Below are positions 8,888-18,706 of a stretch of 64,000 nt of DNA, one piece after another. Every line of letters begins with the position of its first letter. Position 1 is the first letter of the stretch. The stretch is from Caenispirillum bisanense (GTDB taxonomy: Bacteria > Pseudomonadota > Alphaproteobacteria > Rhodospirillales > UBA2165): assembly GCA_945877815.1 (NCBI GenBank), contig CAMDWJ010000017.1:26219-90218 (forward strand), given 5' to 3'. The translations under genes were made by a program, and so were the position numbers. The notes beneath the pieces were generated by a model. It was not told where the DNA came from and did no database searches. It was given only the letters and a program-made list of their open reading frames with translations.

Positions 8888-10293
8888 CAGTTGAACTCCC
8901 TCACGTCCGCCAGATGACCCTTGATCGCGGCAGCAGCAGCCATCGCAGGCGACAGCAAATGCGTGCGACCACCGGGGCCTTGGCGGCCTTCGAAGTTGCG
9001 GTTGGAAGTCGAGGCCGAGCGTTCTCCCGGCTTAAGCTTATCGTTGTTCATGGCGAGGCACATCGAACAGCCCGCATCGCGCCATTCGAACCCGGCATCG
9101 GTGAAGATCTTGTCGAGGCCTTCGCTTTCGGCCTGTTCCTTAACGAGCCCCGAACCGGGAACCACCAGCGCCTGAACGTGATCGGCCTTCTTGCGCCCCT
9201 TCACAATAACGGCGGCGGCGCGCAAATCCTCGATGCGCGAGTTGGTGCACGATCCGATGAACATCTTGTCGATCCTGACATCCTGCATCGCAGTGCCCGG
9301 TGTGAGGCCCATATAGGCGAGCGAGCGTTCGAGCTTCTTGCGTTTGCCTTCGTCGGCGATGTCCTTCGGATCGGGAACATGACCTGTGATCGGCACGACA
9401 TCCTCAGGACTGGTGCCCCAGGTGACCATCGGCGTGATGTCGCGCGCATTCAACGTGACCTCGACATCGTATTTGGCGCCCGGATCGGAGGGCAGCGACT
9501 TCCAATAGGTGAGCGCCATTTCCCAGGTCGCACCCTTGGGCGACATCGGCCGGCCCATCAGATATTCGAAGGTTTTCTCGTCAGGCGCGATGAGGCCGGC
9601 GCGCGCGCCCGCTTCGATCGTCATGTTGCAGACCGTCATGCGGCCCGCCATGTCGAGATTGCGCACCGCTTCGCCGGCGTATTCGACGACGCAGCCGGTA
9701 CCGCCGGCCGTGCCGATCTTGCCGATGATGGCAAGGATCATGTCCTTCGCGGTGATGCCGACGGGCAATGCGCCGTCGACCGAAATGCGCATGTTTTTCG
9801 CCTTGGTTTGGATCATGGTCTGGCTCGCCAGAACATGCTCCACCTCGGAGGTGCCGATGCCGAAGGCGAGCGAGCCGAAGGCGCCGTGCGTCGCCGTATG
9901 CGAATCGCCGCACACCATCGTCGTGCCCGGCAGGGTGAAGCCCTGCTCCGGCCCGATGACATGACAGATGCCCTGGCGGATATCGTCCATGCCGAAGAGC
10001 TGGATGCCGAACTCCTTGCAGTTTGTCGTCAGCGCCTCGACCTGGATGCGCGACTCTTCTTCCTCGATGCCCTTATCGCGGTTTTCGGTCGGCACATTGT
10101 GATCAGGGACCGCGAGCGTAAGATCGGGGCGGCGCACCTTGCGTCCGGTATTGCGCAATCCCTCGAACGCCTGCGGGCTCGTCACTTCGTGCACGAGATG
10201 ACGGTCGATGAAAATCAGGCAGGTACCGTCTGCCTGTTGATCGACCAGATGAGCGTCCCAAATCTTATCGAAAAGCGTGCGCGGGCCGGCCAT
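8887..10293 (-). CDS. leuC: 3-isopropylmalate dehydratase large subunit
   Basis: 468 aa, aconitase superfamily. It isomerises 2- to 3-isopropylmalate together with Leu[32 protein letters not shown] and [11 protein letters not shown] hold the three Cys ligands of the [4Fe-4S] cluster. It starts only six bases after the rplS stop, so leucine genes are transcribed through from the ribosomal operon unless an internal promoter lies in trmD/rplS. Confidence 0.97.
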   Translation of the reverse strand: MAGPRTLFDKIWDAHLVDQQADGTCLIFIDRHLVHEVTSPQAFEGLRNTGRKVRRPDLTLAVPDHNVPTENRDKGIEEEESRIQVEALTTNCKEFGIQLFGMDDIRQGICHVIGPEQGFTLPGTTMVCGDSHTATHGAFGSLAFGIGTSEVEHVLASQTMIQTKAKNMRISVDGALPVGITAKDMILAIIGKIGTAGGTGCVVEYAGEAVRNLDMAGRMTVCNMTIEAGARAGLIAPDEKTFEYLMGRPMSPKGATWEMALTYWKSLPSDPGAKYDVEVTLNARDITPMVTWGTSPEDVVPITGHVPDPKDIADEGKRKKLERSLAYMGLTPGTAMQDVRIDKMFIGSCTNSRIEDLRAAAVIVKGRKKADHVQALVVPGSGLVKEQAESEGLDKIFTDAGFEWRDAGCSMCLAMNNDKLKPGERSASTSNRNFEGRQGPGGRTHLLSPAMAAAAAIKGHLADVREFN

Positions 10294-10299
10294 CAGTGG

Positions 10300-10752
10300 C
10301 TACTCCTTGTCGCTGGCCGCTTCGGGGGCGGCTTCGCGCGACGTCGAGGTCGCATGCAGATCGCGTTCGGCGGCCGAGAGCTTGGCCGCGTAACCGTCGG
10401 TGCGCTCAGAGATGCGCGCACTCTTGCCTTGGCGACCGCGCAGGTAATAGAGCTTCGCGCGGCGAACGTCGCCGCGACGGATCACTTCGATCTTCGCGAC
10501 GTTCGGCGAATAGAGCGGAAACACGCGTTCGACACCTTCGCCGTACGAGATCTTGCGGACCGTGAAGTTGGAATTGAGGCCCGAGTTCTTGCGCGCGATG
10601 CACAATCCTTCGAAAGCCTGGATGCGCGAGCGCTCGCCTTCGACCACCTTCACGCTGACGCGAATGGTATCGCCCGGCGCGAATTCCGGCGCGGGCTTGC
10701 CGGCCGTCAGCTTGTCGATCTGCTGCTGTTCTACTTCTTGCAACGTGTTCAT
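10300..10752 (-). CDS. rplS: 50S ribosomal protein L19
   Basis: 150 aa from the ATG at 10752 ([11 protein letters not shown]). The tracked ORF reaches 50 residues further into trmD in another frame and is not real. [26 protein letters not shown] and [29 protein letters not shown] are standard L19 segments at the 30S-50S interface. The last 30 residues are an Ala/Ser/Glu-rich extension. The start overlaps the trmD stop by four bases. Confidence 0.97.
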   Translation of the reverse strand: MNTLQEVEQQQIDKLTAGKPAPEFAPGDTIRVSVKVVEGERSRIQAFEGLCIARKNSGLNSNFTVRKISYGEGVERVFPLYSPNVAKIEVIRRGDVRRAKLYYLRGRQGKSARISERTDGYAAKLSAAERDLHATSTSREAAPEAASDKE

Positions 10753-11492
10753 CTCTTCATCCCCGATCCTTGGGCGGCGTACCTTGTCCATAAATCGGGA
10801 CGCCGTTCTCGTGTGATCCTCTCGGCCTGATCCAAACGCCAAGCGCGAACTTTTTCGTGATGACCGGAAATCAGAACCTCCGGCACCTCCCGATCGCGCC
10901 ACGTGCGCGGCCGGGTATAGTGAGGGTATTCAAGCAACCCTCCTTCGAAACTCTCTTCCTCGGATGAACCGAGGCCTCCCATCACTCCGGGCAACAGCCG
11001 CACGCAGGCGTCGATCAGCGCGATCGCCGCAGGCTCGCCGCCCGACAGAACGAAATCGCCGAGGCTGATTTCTTCCATCGACCAAGCTTCGACAACGCGC
11101 TCGTCGATCCCTTCGAACCGACCGCACAACATCACCGCACCCGGGCCTTCGGCCAGCGCGTGAATTCGCGCCTGAGTCAACGGCGTACCGCGTGGGCTGA
11201 GGAAAACGACGGGTACTTGATCGTCGCGCGCGCTCACCACACTCGCCAGCGCCTCGTCAACGACGTCGGGGCGCATCACCATGCCAGGCCCGCCGCCGAA
11301 CGGGGCATCATCGACGACGCGGTGTTTATCGCGCGCAAAGGAGCGAATATCAACCGCATTGAGCCGCCACAACCCGTCCTCGAGGGCGCGTCCGGCCAGC
11401 GAATGGGCGAGCGGCCCCGGAAACATTTCCGGGAACAGGGTCAGAACGTCCGCAGTCCAGGGAGCGGCGGACGGGAGGTCACGAGCGTTCAT
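10749..11492 (-). CDS. trmD: tRNA (guanine37-N1)-methyltransferase
   Basis: 247 aa, SPOUT-class enzyme that methylates G37 next to the anticodon using SAM, preventing frameshifting. FPEMFPG near the N-terminus, [20 protein letters not shown] and [13 protein letters not shown] form the SAM-binding trefoil knot. It overlaps rimM by 14 bases and rplS by four, typical of this conserved operon. Confidence 0.97.
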   Translation of the reverse strand: MNARDLPSAAPWTADVLTLFPEMFPGPLAHSLAGRALEDGLWRLNAVDIRSFARDKHRVVDDAPFGGGPGMVMRPDVVDEALASVVSARDDQVPVVFLSPRGTPLTQARIHALAEGPGAVMLCGRFEGIDERVVEAWSMEEISLGDFVLSGGEPAAIALIDACVRLLPGVMGGLGSSEEESFEGGLLEYPHYTRPRTWRDREVPEVLISGHHEKVRAWRLDQAERITRERRPDLWTRYAAQGSGMKR

Positions 11493-12042
11493 CGCCGTCC
11501 CCCTCGTTCGAACGATCGCCCTTGGCCTCGCTCATCGCGGGCGGATCGACGACGACACGGCCTGCGGCAACATCGACCACGGGCACGGCAGCCCGGGTGA
11601 AGGGCAATAGAAGCTTGCCGCCCAAATCGAGCGTCACCTCCATCACATCTCCGGCGCCGTAATTGTCCATGCTCGTAACCGTACCCATCGATCGTCCGTC
11701 TTTGTCCTCGACCCGCAACCCAATCACATCCGCAACGTAAACCTCGTCCTCGTCCGGCTCGGGCAGAGCGTCCCGCCCAATATATAGTTCGACGCCCTTC
11801 AAACCCTCCGCCGCCGTCCGGTCGGCGATGCCGACGATCTTCGCGACCACGCCTTTTGCCGTCACCCGGCGCACCTTCAACGCGAAGCTGCGCTTGGCCT
11901 CCGCGTCACCGAGCGCCCCGTAAGCACCGATCGACGCGGGATCCGCGGTGAAGCTGCGGATCAGGACGGCACCATCGAGCCCGTGCGCCCCGGTAATCAC
12001 GCCAAGGCAGATGCGCCCCAACCCGATGTCCGGCGCGGCCAT
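11479..12042 (-). CDS. rimM: 16S rRNA processing protein RimM
   Basis: 187 aa. Assembly factor for the 30S head that binds ribosomal protein S19. The N-terminal beta-barrel begins [21 protein letters not shown], and the C-terminal PRC-barrel-like part holds [26 protein letters not shown]. The C-terminal tail (about 20 residues) is charged and overlaps trmD. It sits between rpsP and trmD as in most bacteria. Confidence 0.95.
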   Translation of the reverse strand: MAAPDIGLGRICLGVITGAHGLDGAVLIRSFTADPASIGAYGALGDAEAKRSFALKVRRVTAKGVVAKIVGIADRTAAEGLKGVELYIGRDALPEPDEDEVYVADVIGLRVEDKDGRSMGTVTSMDNYGAGDVMEVTLDLGGKLLLPFTRAAVPVVDVAAGRVVVDPPAMSEAKGDRSNEGDGDERS

Positions 12043-12057
12043 GGTCCGAGCGCCGTC

Positions 12058-12465
12058 TTAGGCGCCTTCGGCCGGCTGTTCGGCGGCTTCGGCCGGTGCC
12101 GGCTGAGCGGCGGCTTCGGCTGCCTTCGCGGCTGCTTCCTCGCGGGCGCGCGTACGCTCCTGAGCCTTTTCCTTCGGCTGGCTCTTCTTGGTCTGGTCGA
12201 AACGCTTCGGTGCTTCGATCAAGCCGGCATTGGCCAGGAAACGGGCCACGCGGTCGGTCGGTTGCGCGCCATTCGACAGCCAGTGCTGAATGCGCTCGGT
12301 CTGGAGCTGCAACCGCTCCGGGTGATCTTGCGGAACCATCGGATTATAGGAGCCGACGCGCTCGATGAAACGACCATCACGCGGGCTGCGCGCATCGGCG
12401 ATCACGATCCGGTAGTAGGGACGTTTCTTGGCGCCACCGCGCGACAGTCTGATTTTCAAAGCCAT
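12058..12465 (-). CDS. rpsP: 30S ribosomal protein S16
   Basis: 135 aa. The first 80 residues are a complete S16 ([34 protein letters not shown]). The remaining 50 are an Ala/Glu/Pro-rich tail, a common alphaproteobacterial extension of no known function. Second gene of the ffh-rpsP-rimM-trmD-rplS run, 68 bases after ffh. Confidence 0.97.
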   Translation of the reverse strand: MALKIRLSRGGAKKRPYYRIVIADARSPRDGRFIERVGSYNPMVPQDHPERLQLQTERIQHWLSNGAQPTDRVARFLANAGLIEAPKRFDQTKKSQPKEKAQERTRAREEAAAKAAEAAAQPAPAEAAEQPAEGA

Positions 12466-12533
12466 AAGTTGTTCGTTCCTTAGCTGATAGTTGTTCGGGT
12501 TGGATAATTGATCTCTGTGTGTCGACCTTCGGT

Positions 12534-13913
12534 CTAGCGCATGCCGCCCGGGAAACCCGGCGGCATCATCGGCGGCATGCCGCCGCCGAACATCCCACCG
12601 CGGCCGCCTTTGCCCATCTTTTTCATCATGTCGCTCATCTGCTGGAATTGCTTGAGCAGTTTGTTCACGTCCTGCACGGACGTGCCCGAGCCGTTGGCGA
12701 TGCGGATGCGGCGCTTGGCGTTCAAAACCTTGGGATTGGCGCGTTCGGCCCGGGTCATCGAGCGGATGATCGCCTGTTGGCGCGCGAGCATCTTGTTATC
12801 GATGTTGGCACCCTCGATCTGCTTCTTCATCTTGCCGATGCCGGGGATCATGCCGAGCAGACCGCCGAGATCGCCCATGCCGCGGATCTGACCGAGTTGA
12901 TCGGCGAGATCGTCGAGTGTGAATTGGCCACGCAACGCACGCTTGGCCTGCTGTTCGGCTTGCGCACGATCGATGACCTGCGATGCCTTCTCGACCAGGC
13001 CAACCACGTCGCCCATGCCGAGGATACGGCCGGCAACGCGCTGGGCATCGAAGACTTCCAGCGCATCGAGCTTTTCGCCGACGCCCATGAACTTGATCGG
13101 ACGTCCGGTCACCGCGCGCATACTGAGTGCGGCGCCGCCGCGCGCATCGCCATCGACGCGGGTGAGCACGATGCCGGTAATGCCGACGCGCTCATTGAAT
13201 TCTTTGGCTGTGTTGACGGCGTCCTGACCCGACAACGCATCGGCGACAAGCAGCACTTCGGCCGGCTTCACGATGCCGCGAATCTCCGCGACCTCCGCCA
13301 TCAGAGCCATGTCGATCGACAAACGACCGGCGGTATCGAGGATCACCACGTCGTAGCCTTCGCGGCGCGCGGTATCCATGGCGCGACGTGCGATCGCAAC
13401 CGGCCGCTCGCCCATGATGGGTGTCAGCGACGCGACACCGCCCTGTTCGCCCAGCACGCGGAGCTGCTCCTGCGCGGCGGGACGCGCGACGTCGAGCCCG
13501 GCAAGCAGAACCTTCTTGCGGTCACGGCTTGTAAGACGCGCGCCGAGCTTAGCCGAGGTCGTCGTTTTGCCGGAGCCTTGCAGGCCGACCATAAGGATCG
13601 CCATCGGCGGCGTGACGTTGAAATTCAGCGCCGCATCGGCGTCGCCACCTTGGCCCAACATTTCGACCAAGCAGTCGTGAACGATTTTGACGACCATTTG
13701 GCCTGGCGTGACGCTCCGTAGCACGTCCTGGCCGATCGCGCGTCGGGTCGCGCTGTCAATGAAATCCTTGGCGACCGGCAGCGCGACGTCGGCATCAAGC
13801 AGCGCCAGACGCACCTCGCGCATCGCCGCATCGACGTCGGCCTCGCTCAGCGCGCCGCGCCGGGTCAGTCGGTCGAAAACGTCCGATAGTTTTGCGCTCA
13901 GGGCGTCGAACAC
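12534..13913 (-). CDS. ffh: Signal recognition particle protein Ffh
   Basis: 460 aa using the GTG at 13913 ([16 protein letters not shown]), where SRP54 proteins begin; the track adds 24 unrelated residues. Four-helix N domain, GTPase G domain with [23 protein letters not shown] and [10 protein letters not shown], then a Met-rich M domain that binds signal sequences and SRP RNA. The C-terminus ends in a Gly/Met/Pro-rich stretch. It works with FtsY (17318-18241) to dock ribosomes at the membrane. First gene of the long minus-strand run. Confidence 0.97.
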   Translation of the reverse strand: MFDALSAKLSDVFDRLTRRGALSEADVDAAMREVRLALLDADVALPVAKDFIDSATRRAIGQDVLRSVTPGQMVVKIVHDCLVEMLGQGGDADAALNFNVTPPMAILMVGLQGSGKTTTSAKLGARLTSRDRKKVLLAGLDVARPAAQEQLRVLGEQGGVASLTPIMGERPVAIARRAMDTARREGYDVVILDTAGRLSIDMALMAEVAEIRGIVKPAEVLLVADALSGQDAVNTAKEFNERVGITGIVLTRVDGDARGGAALSMRAVTGRPIKFMGVGEKLDALEVFDAQRVAGRILGMGDVVGLVEKASQVIDRAQAEQQAKRALRGQFTLDDLADQLGQIRGMGDLGGLLGMIPGIGKMKKQIEGANIDNKMLARQQAIIRSMTRAERANPKVLNAKRRIRIANGSGTSVQDVNKLLKQFQQMSDMMKKMGKGGRGGMFGGGMPPMMPPGFPGGMR

Positions 13914-14356
13914 GCTGTAAGACTCCGCCTCTCCAAACGAAAAACGCCAGTGCGCGAACCCTCGCGGACTGGCGGCGCGCGGCATGGCCGGGCGTCAAAG
14001 CGACGGTAATCTAGGGATGTGAGTTATTTGAGTCAAGCAACGCACCATTGTAGGTGCCACTGTCGCTGGCGTTTTCGTGACCTATATTCAGTGAGCACGT
14101 ACCGTGTCACGGAACCATTTTTGCACGAATAAATTGCATACGATCACACAGGTTCATGCGTCTTCAACGTGTAGTTTTTGGCGAATACACCTATGAAGAT
14201 GTCTAGCGTTCCAGTTGAATTTCCGCAGTTTTCGGAGATAGTTAATCGTGCTATTTATATCTCCGGGACCGAGACCATAATAAAGCCAATAAATTAGTTT
14301 ATAAAATAACCGACAGAACAATATCCACTTGAGGGAATACGAGGACAGTATCGACT
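13914..14356. other. Divergent AT-rich promoter region between ffh and XRE gene
   Basis: 443 bases without a plausible gene. The ffh promoter should lie in the first 100 bases and the XRE promoter in the AT-rich right half (runs such as TATTTATATC and AGTTTATAAAATAAC). CCGTGTCACGG at 14102-14112 is a perfect small palindrome and could be an operator. Base composition is clearly more AT-rich than surrounding coding DNA. No RNA gene was recognised. Confidence 0.5.
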
Positions 14357-14785
14357 ATGAGAAGGCGAACCATAAAAGACGATGGACCGGACCCAATCGA
14401 CCGTTATGTCGGATCGCGCGTACGTGCCCGACGCGTCGGTATCAGATTGAGCCAGACCAAACTTGGCGAAGCTATCGGCGTTACTTTCCAACAAGTTCAG
14501 AAATACGAAAACGGCACCAACCGCATCGGTGCCAGCAATCTTTATAAGATCGGCAAGACTCTTGGTGTCGACGTCGCCTACTTCTTTGAAGGCGTTCAGG
14601 AAATCGCCGCTTCGTTGATGCCCGATACGCCTGAAGGACCGCTTGCCGGGATCAAGGAAGATCCGCTGACATCTCGCGACGCCATCGAGATGGTGCACAA
14701 TTTTTTTCGCGTCAAGGATCCAAATGTGCGCAAGCGGTTGGCCCAGTTCGTGAAAACGCTCGCCCAATCCAGCGACGATGTGTGA
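14357..14785 (+). CDS. XRE-family transcriptional regulator
   Basis: 142 aa. Residues 15-75 form a helix-turn-helix of the Cro/C1 type (LSQTKLGEAIGVTFQQVQKYENG), and GVDVAYFFEG closes the domain. The C-terminal 40 residues (DAIEMVHNFFRVKDPNVRKRLAQFVKTL) are an alpha-helical tail found in many small alphaproteobacterial XRE regulators. The short gene downstream carries a relative of just this tail. No signal for a ligand domain. Target genes are unknown; an AT-rich palindrome lies 70 bases downstream. Confidence 0.88.
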   Translation: MRRRTIKDDGPDPIDRYVGSRVRARRVGIRLSQTKLGEAIGVTFQQVQKYENGTNRIGASNLYKIGKTLGVDVAYFFEGVQEIAASLMPDTPEGPLAGIKEDPLTSRDAIEMVHNFFRVKDPNVRKRLAQFVKTLAQSSDDV

Positions 14786-14851
14786 CCTGACCTACCCAAC
14801 CAAGCCTAATTTTCATTTGGCTCGCACAACACTCATGCTATACCAAACCGA

Positions 14852-14873
14852 GTAGATTTTTATAAAAAACTAC
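14852..14873. promoter_or_regulatory. 22-bp near-perfect palindrome, candidate operator
   Basis: GTAGATTTTTATAAAAAACTAC is self-complementary at 20 of 22 positions. It lies between the XRE gene and the short gene at 14912, about 40 bases before the latter's start, so it overlaps the likely promoter. Binding by the neighbouring XRE protein is an inference. A TTTATAAAA core also occurs upstream of the XRE gene near 14300. Confidence 0.4.
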
Positions 14874-14911
14874 TACAAGTTGTATTTTGTGCTCGGGGTT
14901 GGGGAAAGTTT

Positions 14912-15157
14912 ATGAGTGATGAGACGGGGACACCCGCGAGGGTCTCAGATTCCGACCAATTCGTTGCGGAGATCGGCGCAAAGGTGCGTGATATGTTGTC
15001 CAGGGCCGGCATCCTTCCCGAGATTGGCGACACTCCGGTCGCGACAGACGTTGATATCGGCCGGATGCTTCATGCCTTCATCCATATCCGCGACCCGCGC
15101 ATTCGTACCGAATTCGTTTCGTTGATAGAAGCACTGAAAAGCTTTTCGTCTCGCTGA
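14912..15157 (+). CDS. Small protein related to the C-terminus of the upstream XRE regulator
   Basis: 81 aa, ATG preceded by GGGGAAAG. It has no helix-turn-helix. Residues 48-80 (DIGRMLHAFIHIRDPRIRTEFVSLIEALKSF) align without gaps to the tail of the neighbouring XRE protein (DAIEMVHNFFRVKDPNVRKRLAQFVKTLAQS), sharing M, H, F, DP, R and L positions. That makes it a DNA-binding-free paralogue which could pair with the regulator. Function is unknown; the similarity is what I see, the partnership is inferred. Confidence 0.7.
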   Translation: MSDETGTPARVSDSDQFVAEIGAKVRDMLSRAGILPEIGDTPVATDVDIGRMLHAFIHIRDPRIRTEFVSLIEALKSFSSR

Positions 15158-15243
15158 GGCATGCTCCGTCCACCCTTCGAGATGCGGTCTCAGCGGGCGG
15201 AAACTGTGGACTTCCGCGCCTGCGCAGCCTATATCGCCGCACT

Positions 15244-16071
15244 ATGACCGCCTTTCTGAAAATGCATGGGCTTGGGAACGATTTCATTGTGCTCGACGGA
15301 CGTGCTCGCGCGCCGAAGCTGACCTCGGACGTCGCGCGCAAGCTCGCCGACCGTCACACCGGGATCGGCTGCGACCAATTGATCGTGATTGAGCCGCCGC
15401 GCTCGGGCGATGGCGATGCCTTCATGCGCATTCTCAACGCCGACGGCGGCGAGGTTGAAGCGTGCGGCAATGCCGTGCGCTGTATCGGCGCTATCATCAT
15501 GGACGAGCGCGGACGAGATCGCGCGCGCATCGAGACCCTGGCCGGGCCGGTCGCCATCAGCGCCGGACCCCAGGGCATTACCGCCGATATGGGCCCGGCG
15601 CGTCTACTGTGGTCCGAAATTCCGCTCATTCGCGAAATGGACACGCTGTCGCTCGCTATCGAGGATGGACCGCTGCGCCAGCCGGTCGCGGTCGGCATGG
15701 GCAATCCGCACGCCGTTTTCTTCGTCGACGATGTCGAACGGATAGCATTGGCCGAAATCGGCCCGCGGATCGAACACCACCCTTTCTATCCGAAACGCAC
15801 CAACGTCGAGATCGTCGAATTGCGCGGTCCTAAGCAATTGCGCGTACGCGTCTGGGAACGCGGCGCGGGCATCACGCAAGCTTGCGGCACCGGCGCCTGC
15901 GCGGCGCTGGTGGGTGCGCACCGGCGTGGGCTGATCGGACGCGCGGCCGATATCGAACTCGACGGCGGCACACTCACTGTCGAATGGCGCGACGACAATC
16001 ACGTGCTGATGACCGGGCCGACCGCAATCGCCTTCACAGGCGACATCGATCTTGAGGCTTATGCGCAATGA
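15244..16071 (+). CDS. dapF: Diaminopimelate epimerase
   Basis: 275 aa. It interconverts LL- and meso-diaminopimelate for lysine and peptidoglycan. The two catalytic cysteines sit in EACGNAVRC (C74) and in QACGTGACAAL; the N-terminus MHGLGNDFIVLDG and GIGCDQL are family signatures. Its stop overlaps the mtaB start (ATGA), so the pair is translationally coupled. It shares the diaminopimelate branch with asd 8 kb away. Confidence 0.97.
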   Translation: MTAFLKMHGLGNDFIVLDGRARAPKLTSDVARKLADRHTGIGCDQLIVIEPPRSGDGDAFMRILNADGGEVEACGNAVRCIGAIIMDERGRDRARIETLAGPVAISAGPQGITADMGPARLLWSEIPLIREMDTLSLAIEDGPLRQPVAVGMGNPHAVFFVDDVERIALAEIGPRIEHHPFYPKRTNVEIVELRGPKQLRVRVWERGAGITQACGTGACAALVGAHRRGLIGRAADIELDGGTLTVEWRDDNHVLMTGPTAIAFTGDIDLEAYAQ

Positions 16072-17318
16072 GTGCCCCAGGTCAACGCACAGAGGTTATC
16101 ACGCTGGGCTGCCGCCTCAACGCGCTCGAATCCGAAATCATCCAAACCCGCGTTGACGAGGCCGGGCTTACCGACACGGTCGTCGTCAACACCTGCGCCG
16201 TTACATCCGAAGCCGAGCGCCAAGCGCGCCAGACGATCCGCAAGATCCGCCGCATGCAACCCGACGCGCGCATCATCGTAACCGGATGCGCGGCGCAGAT
16301 CGCGCCGCAGCGTTTCGCCGACATGCCCGAGGTCGACCGCGTCGTCGGCAACGACGAGAAACTGGCGCGCGAAACCTACGACGGCACGGCGCGCGTAGCT
16401 GTCGCCGACATCATGGCATCACGGGTCGCGCCCGATCATACGATCGGTGGGTTCGAGACGCGCACACGCGCCTTCGTGCAAATACAGCAGGGCTGCGATC
16501 ATCGCTGCACCTTCTGCATCATTCCGTTCGGCCGCGGCAACAGCCGCAGCGTTACCCCCGACGCGATCCTGCGCCAAGTTGAGCGTCTTACAGGCGCCGG
16601 ATATCGCGAAATCGTTCTGACCGGCGTCGATATTTCATCCTACGGGACCGATCTGAGCGACGCGACGACTCTTGGCGGCCTATGCAGCCTGCTGCTGGCA
16701 CGCACGCCACGATTAGCACGGTTGCGCCTCTCCTCGCTGGATCCCGCAGTCATCGACGAAACTTTGCTCGCCCTGATCGCACGAGAGCCTCGACTGATGC
16801 CGCATTTGCATTTGAGCGTGCAGGCAGGCAGCGACATGATCCTGAAGCGCATGAAGCGCCGTCATCTGCGCGGCGACGTGATCGCGTTGGCGGCACGCCT
16901 GCGCGATGCGCGGCCAGATATCATATTGGGCGCCGATCTGATTGCCGGCTTTCCGACCGAGGACGACGCGATGTTCGAGGATTCGCTTCGCATCGTCGAG
17001 GAAGCCGATCTCACCTATCTGCATGTTTTCCCGTTCAGCCCGCGCGTCGGTACGCCTGCCGCGCGCATGCCGCAACTCCCCGGCGGACTGCGTCGCGAAC
17101 GCGCCGCCCGGCTGCGCGCATCTGGCGATGCGCGGCGCGCGCTTTATATGGCAAGCCTCGCTGACAGCGTGGCCGAAATCCTCGCCGAAAAAGACAATCG
17201 CGGTTATACCCAGCATTATGCGCCGGCCCGCATCGCAAGCGACGTGAGGCCCGGAGAAATCGTGCGTGTGCGCATCACGGGCGCCGAGGGCGGAATCCTC
17301 ACCGCGGCCGCTGCGTAA
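16068..17318 (+). CDS. mtaB: tRNA t6A37 methylthiotransferase MtaB
   Basis: 416 aa. Converts t6A37 of ANN-reading tRNAs to ms2t6A by radical SAM chemistry. The N-terminal MTTase domain has Cys in LGCRLNALESE, NTCAVTSEAE and VTGCAAQ for the auxiliary cluster. CDHRCTFCIIPFGRG is the radical SAM CxxxCxxC. LHLSVQAGSDMILKRMKR is conserved. A short TRAM-like RNA-binding tail ends the protein. Gene order dapF-mtaB-ftsY is usual in related bacteria. Confidence 0.95.
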   Translation: MSAPGQRTEVITLGCRLNALESEIIQTRVDEAGLTDTVVVNTCAVTSEAERQARQTIRKIRRMQPDARIIVTGCAAQIAPQRFADMPEVDRVVGNDEKLARETYDGTARVAVADIMASRVAPDHTIGGFETRTRAFVQIQQGCDHRCTFCIIPFGRGNSRSVTPDAILRQVERLTGAGYREIVLTGVDISSYGTDLSDATTLGGLCSLLLARTPRLARLRLSSLDPAVIDETLLALIAREPRLMPHLHLSVQAGSDMILKRMKRRHLRGDVIALAARLRDARPDIILGADLIAGFPTEDDAMFEDSLRIVEEADLTYLHVFPFSPRVGTPAARMPQLPGGLRRERAARLRASGDARRALYMASLADSVAEILAEKDNRGYTQHYAPARIASDVRPGEIVRVRITGAEGGILTAAAA

Positions 17319-18241
17319 TGGCCGATTCGATAGGTTGGATCGACCGCCTCAAAGCGGGGCTCGGCCGCACTTCGCTGGCATTGGGACGCGGCATCGACGG
17401 ACTGTTCGGCGGCAGCAAGCCAGATGCACAGACGATCCAGAATCTCGAAGATCTGCTGATCATGTCGGATCTCGGCGTAACCACGGCGCATATTTTGGCC
17501 GAAAAAGTGTCGCGCGAACGCTTCGAGGAGGCGACCGCTATTACGGTGCGCGATGCGCTCGCGCGCGAAATCGAGACGATCCTCGTCCCGATCGCGCGCC
17601 CGTTGGAACCCGACCCGACGCGCAAGCCGCACATCGTCCTGGTGACCGGCGTCAACGGCAGCGGCAAGACGACTACCATCGGCAAGCTCGCGCATTTCTA
17701 CAAGGCGCGCGGTCTCAACGTCATGCTTGCCGCGGGCGATACATTCCGCGCCGCCGCCATCGAACAGCTAAAGATCTGGGGCGAGCGAACGGGCTGTCCC
17801 GTAATCGCCTCGCAGCCCGGCGCCGATGCCGCAAGCCTCGCTTACGACGCCGTAGCGCGCGCCAAAGAAGCGGGCGTCGATCTTCTGTTCATAGACACCG
17901 CCGGACGGCTGCAGAACCGCAAGGAATTGATGGCCGAATTGGAAAAGATCGTGCGCGTGCTCAAAAAACTCGATGCCGACGCACCGCACGATTGCCTTCT
18001 CGTCCTCGATGCAACGGTCGGGCAGAACGCGCATTCGCAGGTCGAAACCTTCAAGCAAATGATCGGCATAACGGGGCTCGTCGTCACCAAGCTTGACGGA
18101 TCGGCCAAAGGCGGCGTGATTGTGGCCTTGGCCGAAAAATTCAGCCTTCCGGTCCATGCGATCGGTGTTGGCGAGACGGCCGACGACCTGCGTCCCTTCG
18201 CGGCGCGCGACTTCGCGCGTGCCCTGGTCGGCTTGGACTAA
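17318..18241 (+). CDS. ftsY: Signal recognition particle receptor FtsY
   Basis: 307 aa, short form without the long acidic A domain. N domain followed by the SRP GTPase: [41 protein letters not shown] and [10 protein letters not shown]. It receives Ffh-bound ribosomes at the inner membrane and passes them to SecYEG. Its ATG shares a base with the mtaB stop. An inverted-repeat element follows directly. Confidence 0.97.
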   Translation: MADSIGWIDRLKAGLGRTSLALGRGIDGLFGGSKPDAQTIQNLEDLLIMSDLGVTTAHILAEKVSRERFEEATAITVRDALAREIETILVPIARPLEPDPTRKPHIVLVTGVNGSGKTTTIGKLAHFYKARGLNVMLAAGDTFRAAAIEQLKIWGERTGCPVIASQPGADAASLAYDAVARAKEAGVDLLFIDTAGRLQNRKELMAELEKIVRVLKKLDADAPHDCLLVLDATVGQNAHSQVETFKQMIGITGLVVTKLDGSAKGGVIVALAEKFSLPVHAIGVGETADDLRPFAARDFARALVGLD

Positions 18242-18248
18242 TTGGAGT

Positions 18249-18317
18249 CCTCATCCTGAGCCTGTCGAAGGATGGGAGCCGTTCAAGTTGTCATGCCTCG
18301 ACAAGCTCAGCATGAGG
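18249..18317. repeat. REP-like inverted repeat, family R1
   Basis: CCTCATCCTGAGCCTGTCG and its inverse CGACAAGCTCAGCATGAGG frame about 30 bases. Similar copies occur at 27990-28048 and 60715-60803. All three are intergenic. The form (two inverted arms with CTGAGC and GTCGA cores) matches the extragenic palindromes common in this group of bacteria. Here it lies between convergent ftsY and the small hypothetical gene and may act as a bidirectional terminator. Confidence 0.8.
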
Positions 18318-18324
18318 AAAATTT

Positions 18325-18564
18325 CTAAACGCGTATGTTGAGATAAAAGCCCCGTGGCACGTCGGTGCGCAGCTGCGTGCCGGAATCAAGATTTTTATTG
18401 AGTTTGGAGATCGCCCGCTGAAATTCATCGCCGGCCATCGGCTGAGTCACATTGACCTGACGCCTTCTGCCGGCACTGAATCCGTCGACCGCATCGCTGC
18501 GATTGGGCGCGTTCGTGCCGCGAAGCGCGGGGGGCAACTGCGAAATGCGAACGTTATCGGCCAT
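18325..18564 (-). CDS. Small conserved-looking hypothetical protein
   Basis: 79 aa from the ATG at 18564 (MADNVRISQLPPALRG); the tracked start 26 residues upstream adds an unlikely leader. No signal peptide or membrane segment. The C-terminal half (FQRAISKLNKNLDSG, then DVPRGFYLNIRV) resembles small proteins of unknown function in Rhodospirillales, as far as I recall. Coding is likely from the regular amino-acid pattern, but no function can be given. Confidence 0.55.
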   Translation of the reverse strand: MADNVRISQLPPALRGTNAPNRSDAVDGFSAGRRRQVNVTQPMAGDEFQRAISKLNKNLDSGTQLRTDVPRGFYLNIRV

Positions 18565-18706
18565 GCGCGGCAGTCTAGCCCCCGATTGGTTAATAGAAGG
18601 TATTTCGATCGGGAATTTTACCGGGAAATCTCGACCGGGCATTTAGATTGGCAGGGACGTTGCCGCTTCGACACTGGGGGAATAACATAGTCGTCAGAGA
18701 GGCTTC

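Noticed and set aside
8914-10830. 638-aa plus-strand ORF across leuC and rplS
   Set aside because: Antisense shadow; His/Arg/Ala-rich composition and no domain, over well-conserved minus-strand genes.
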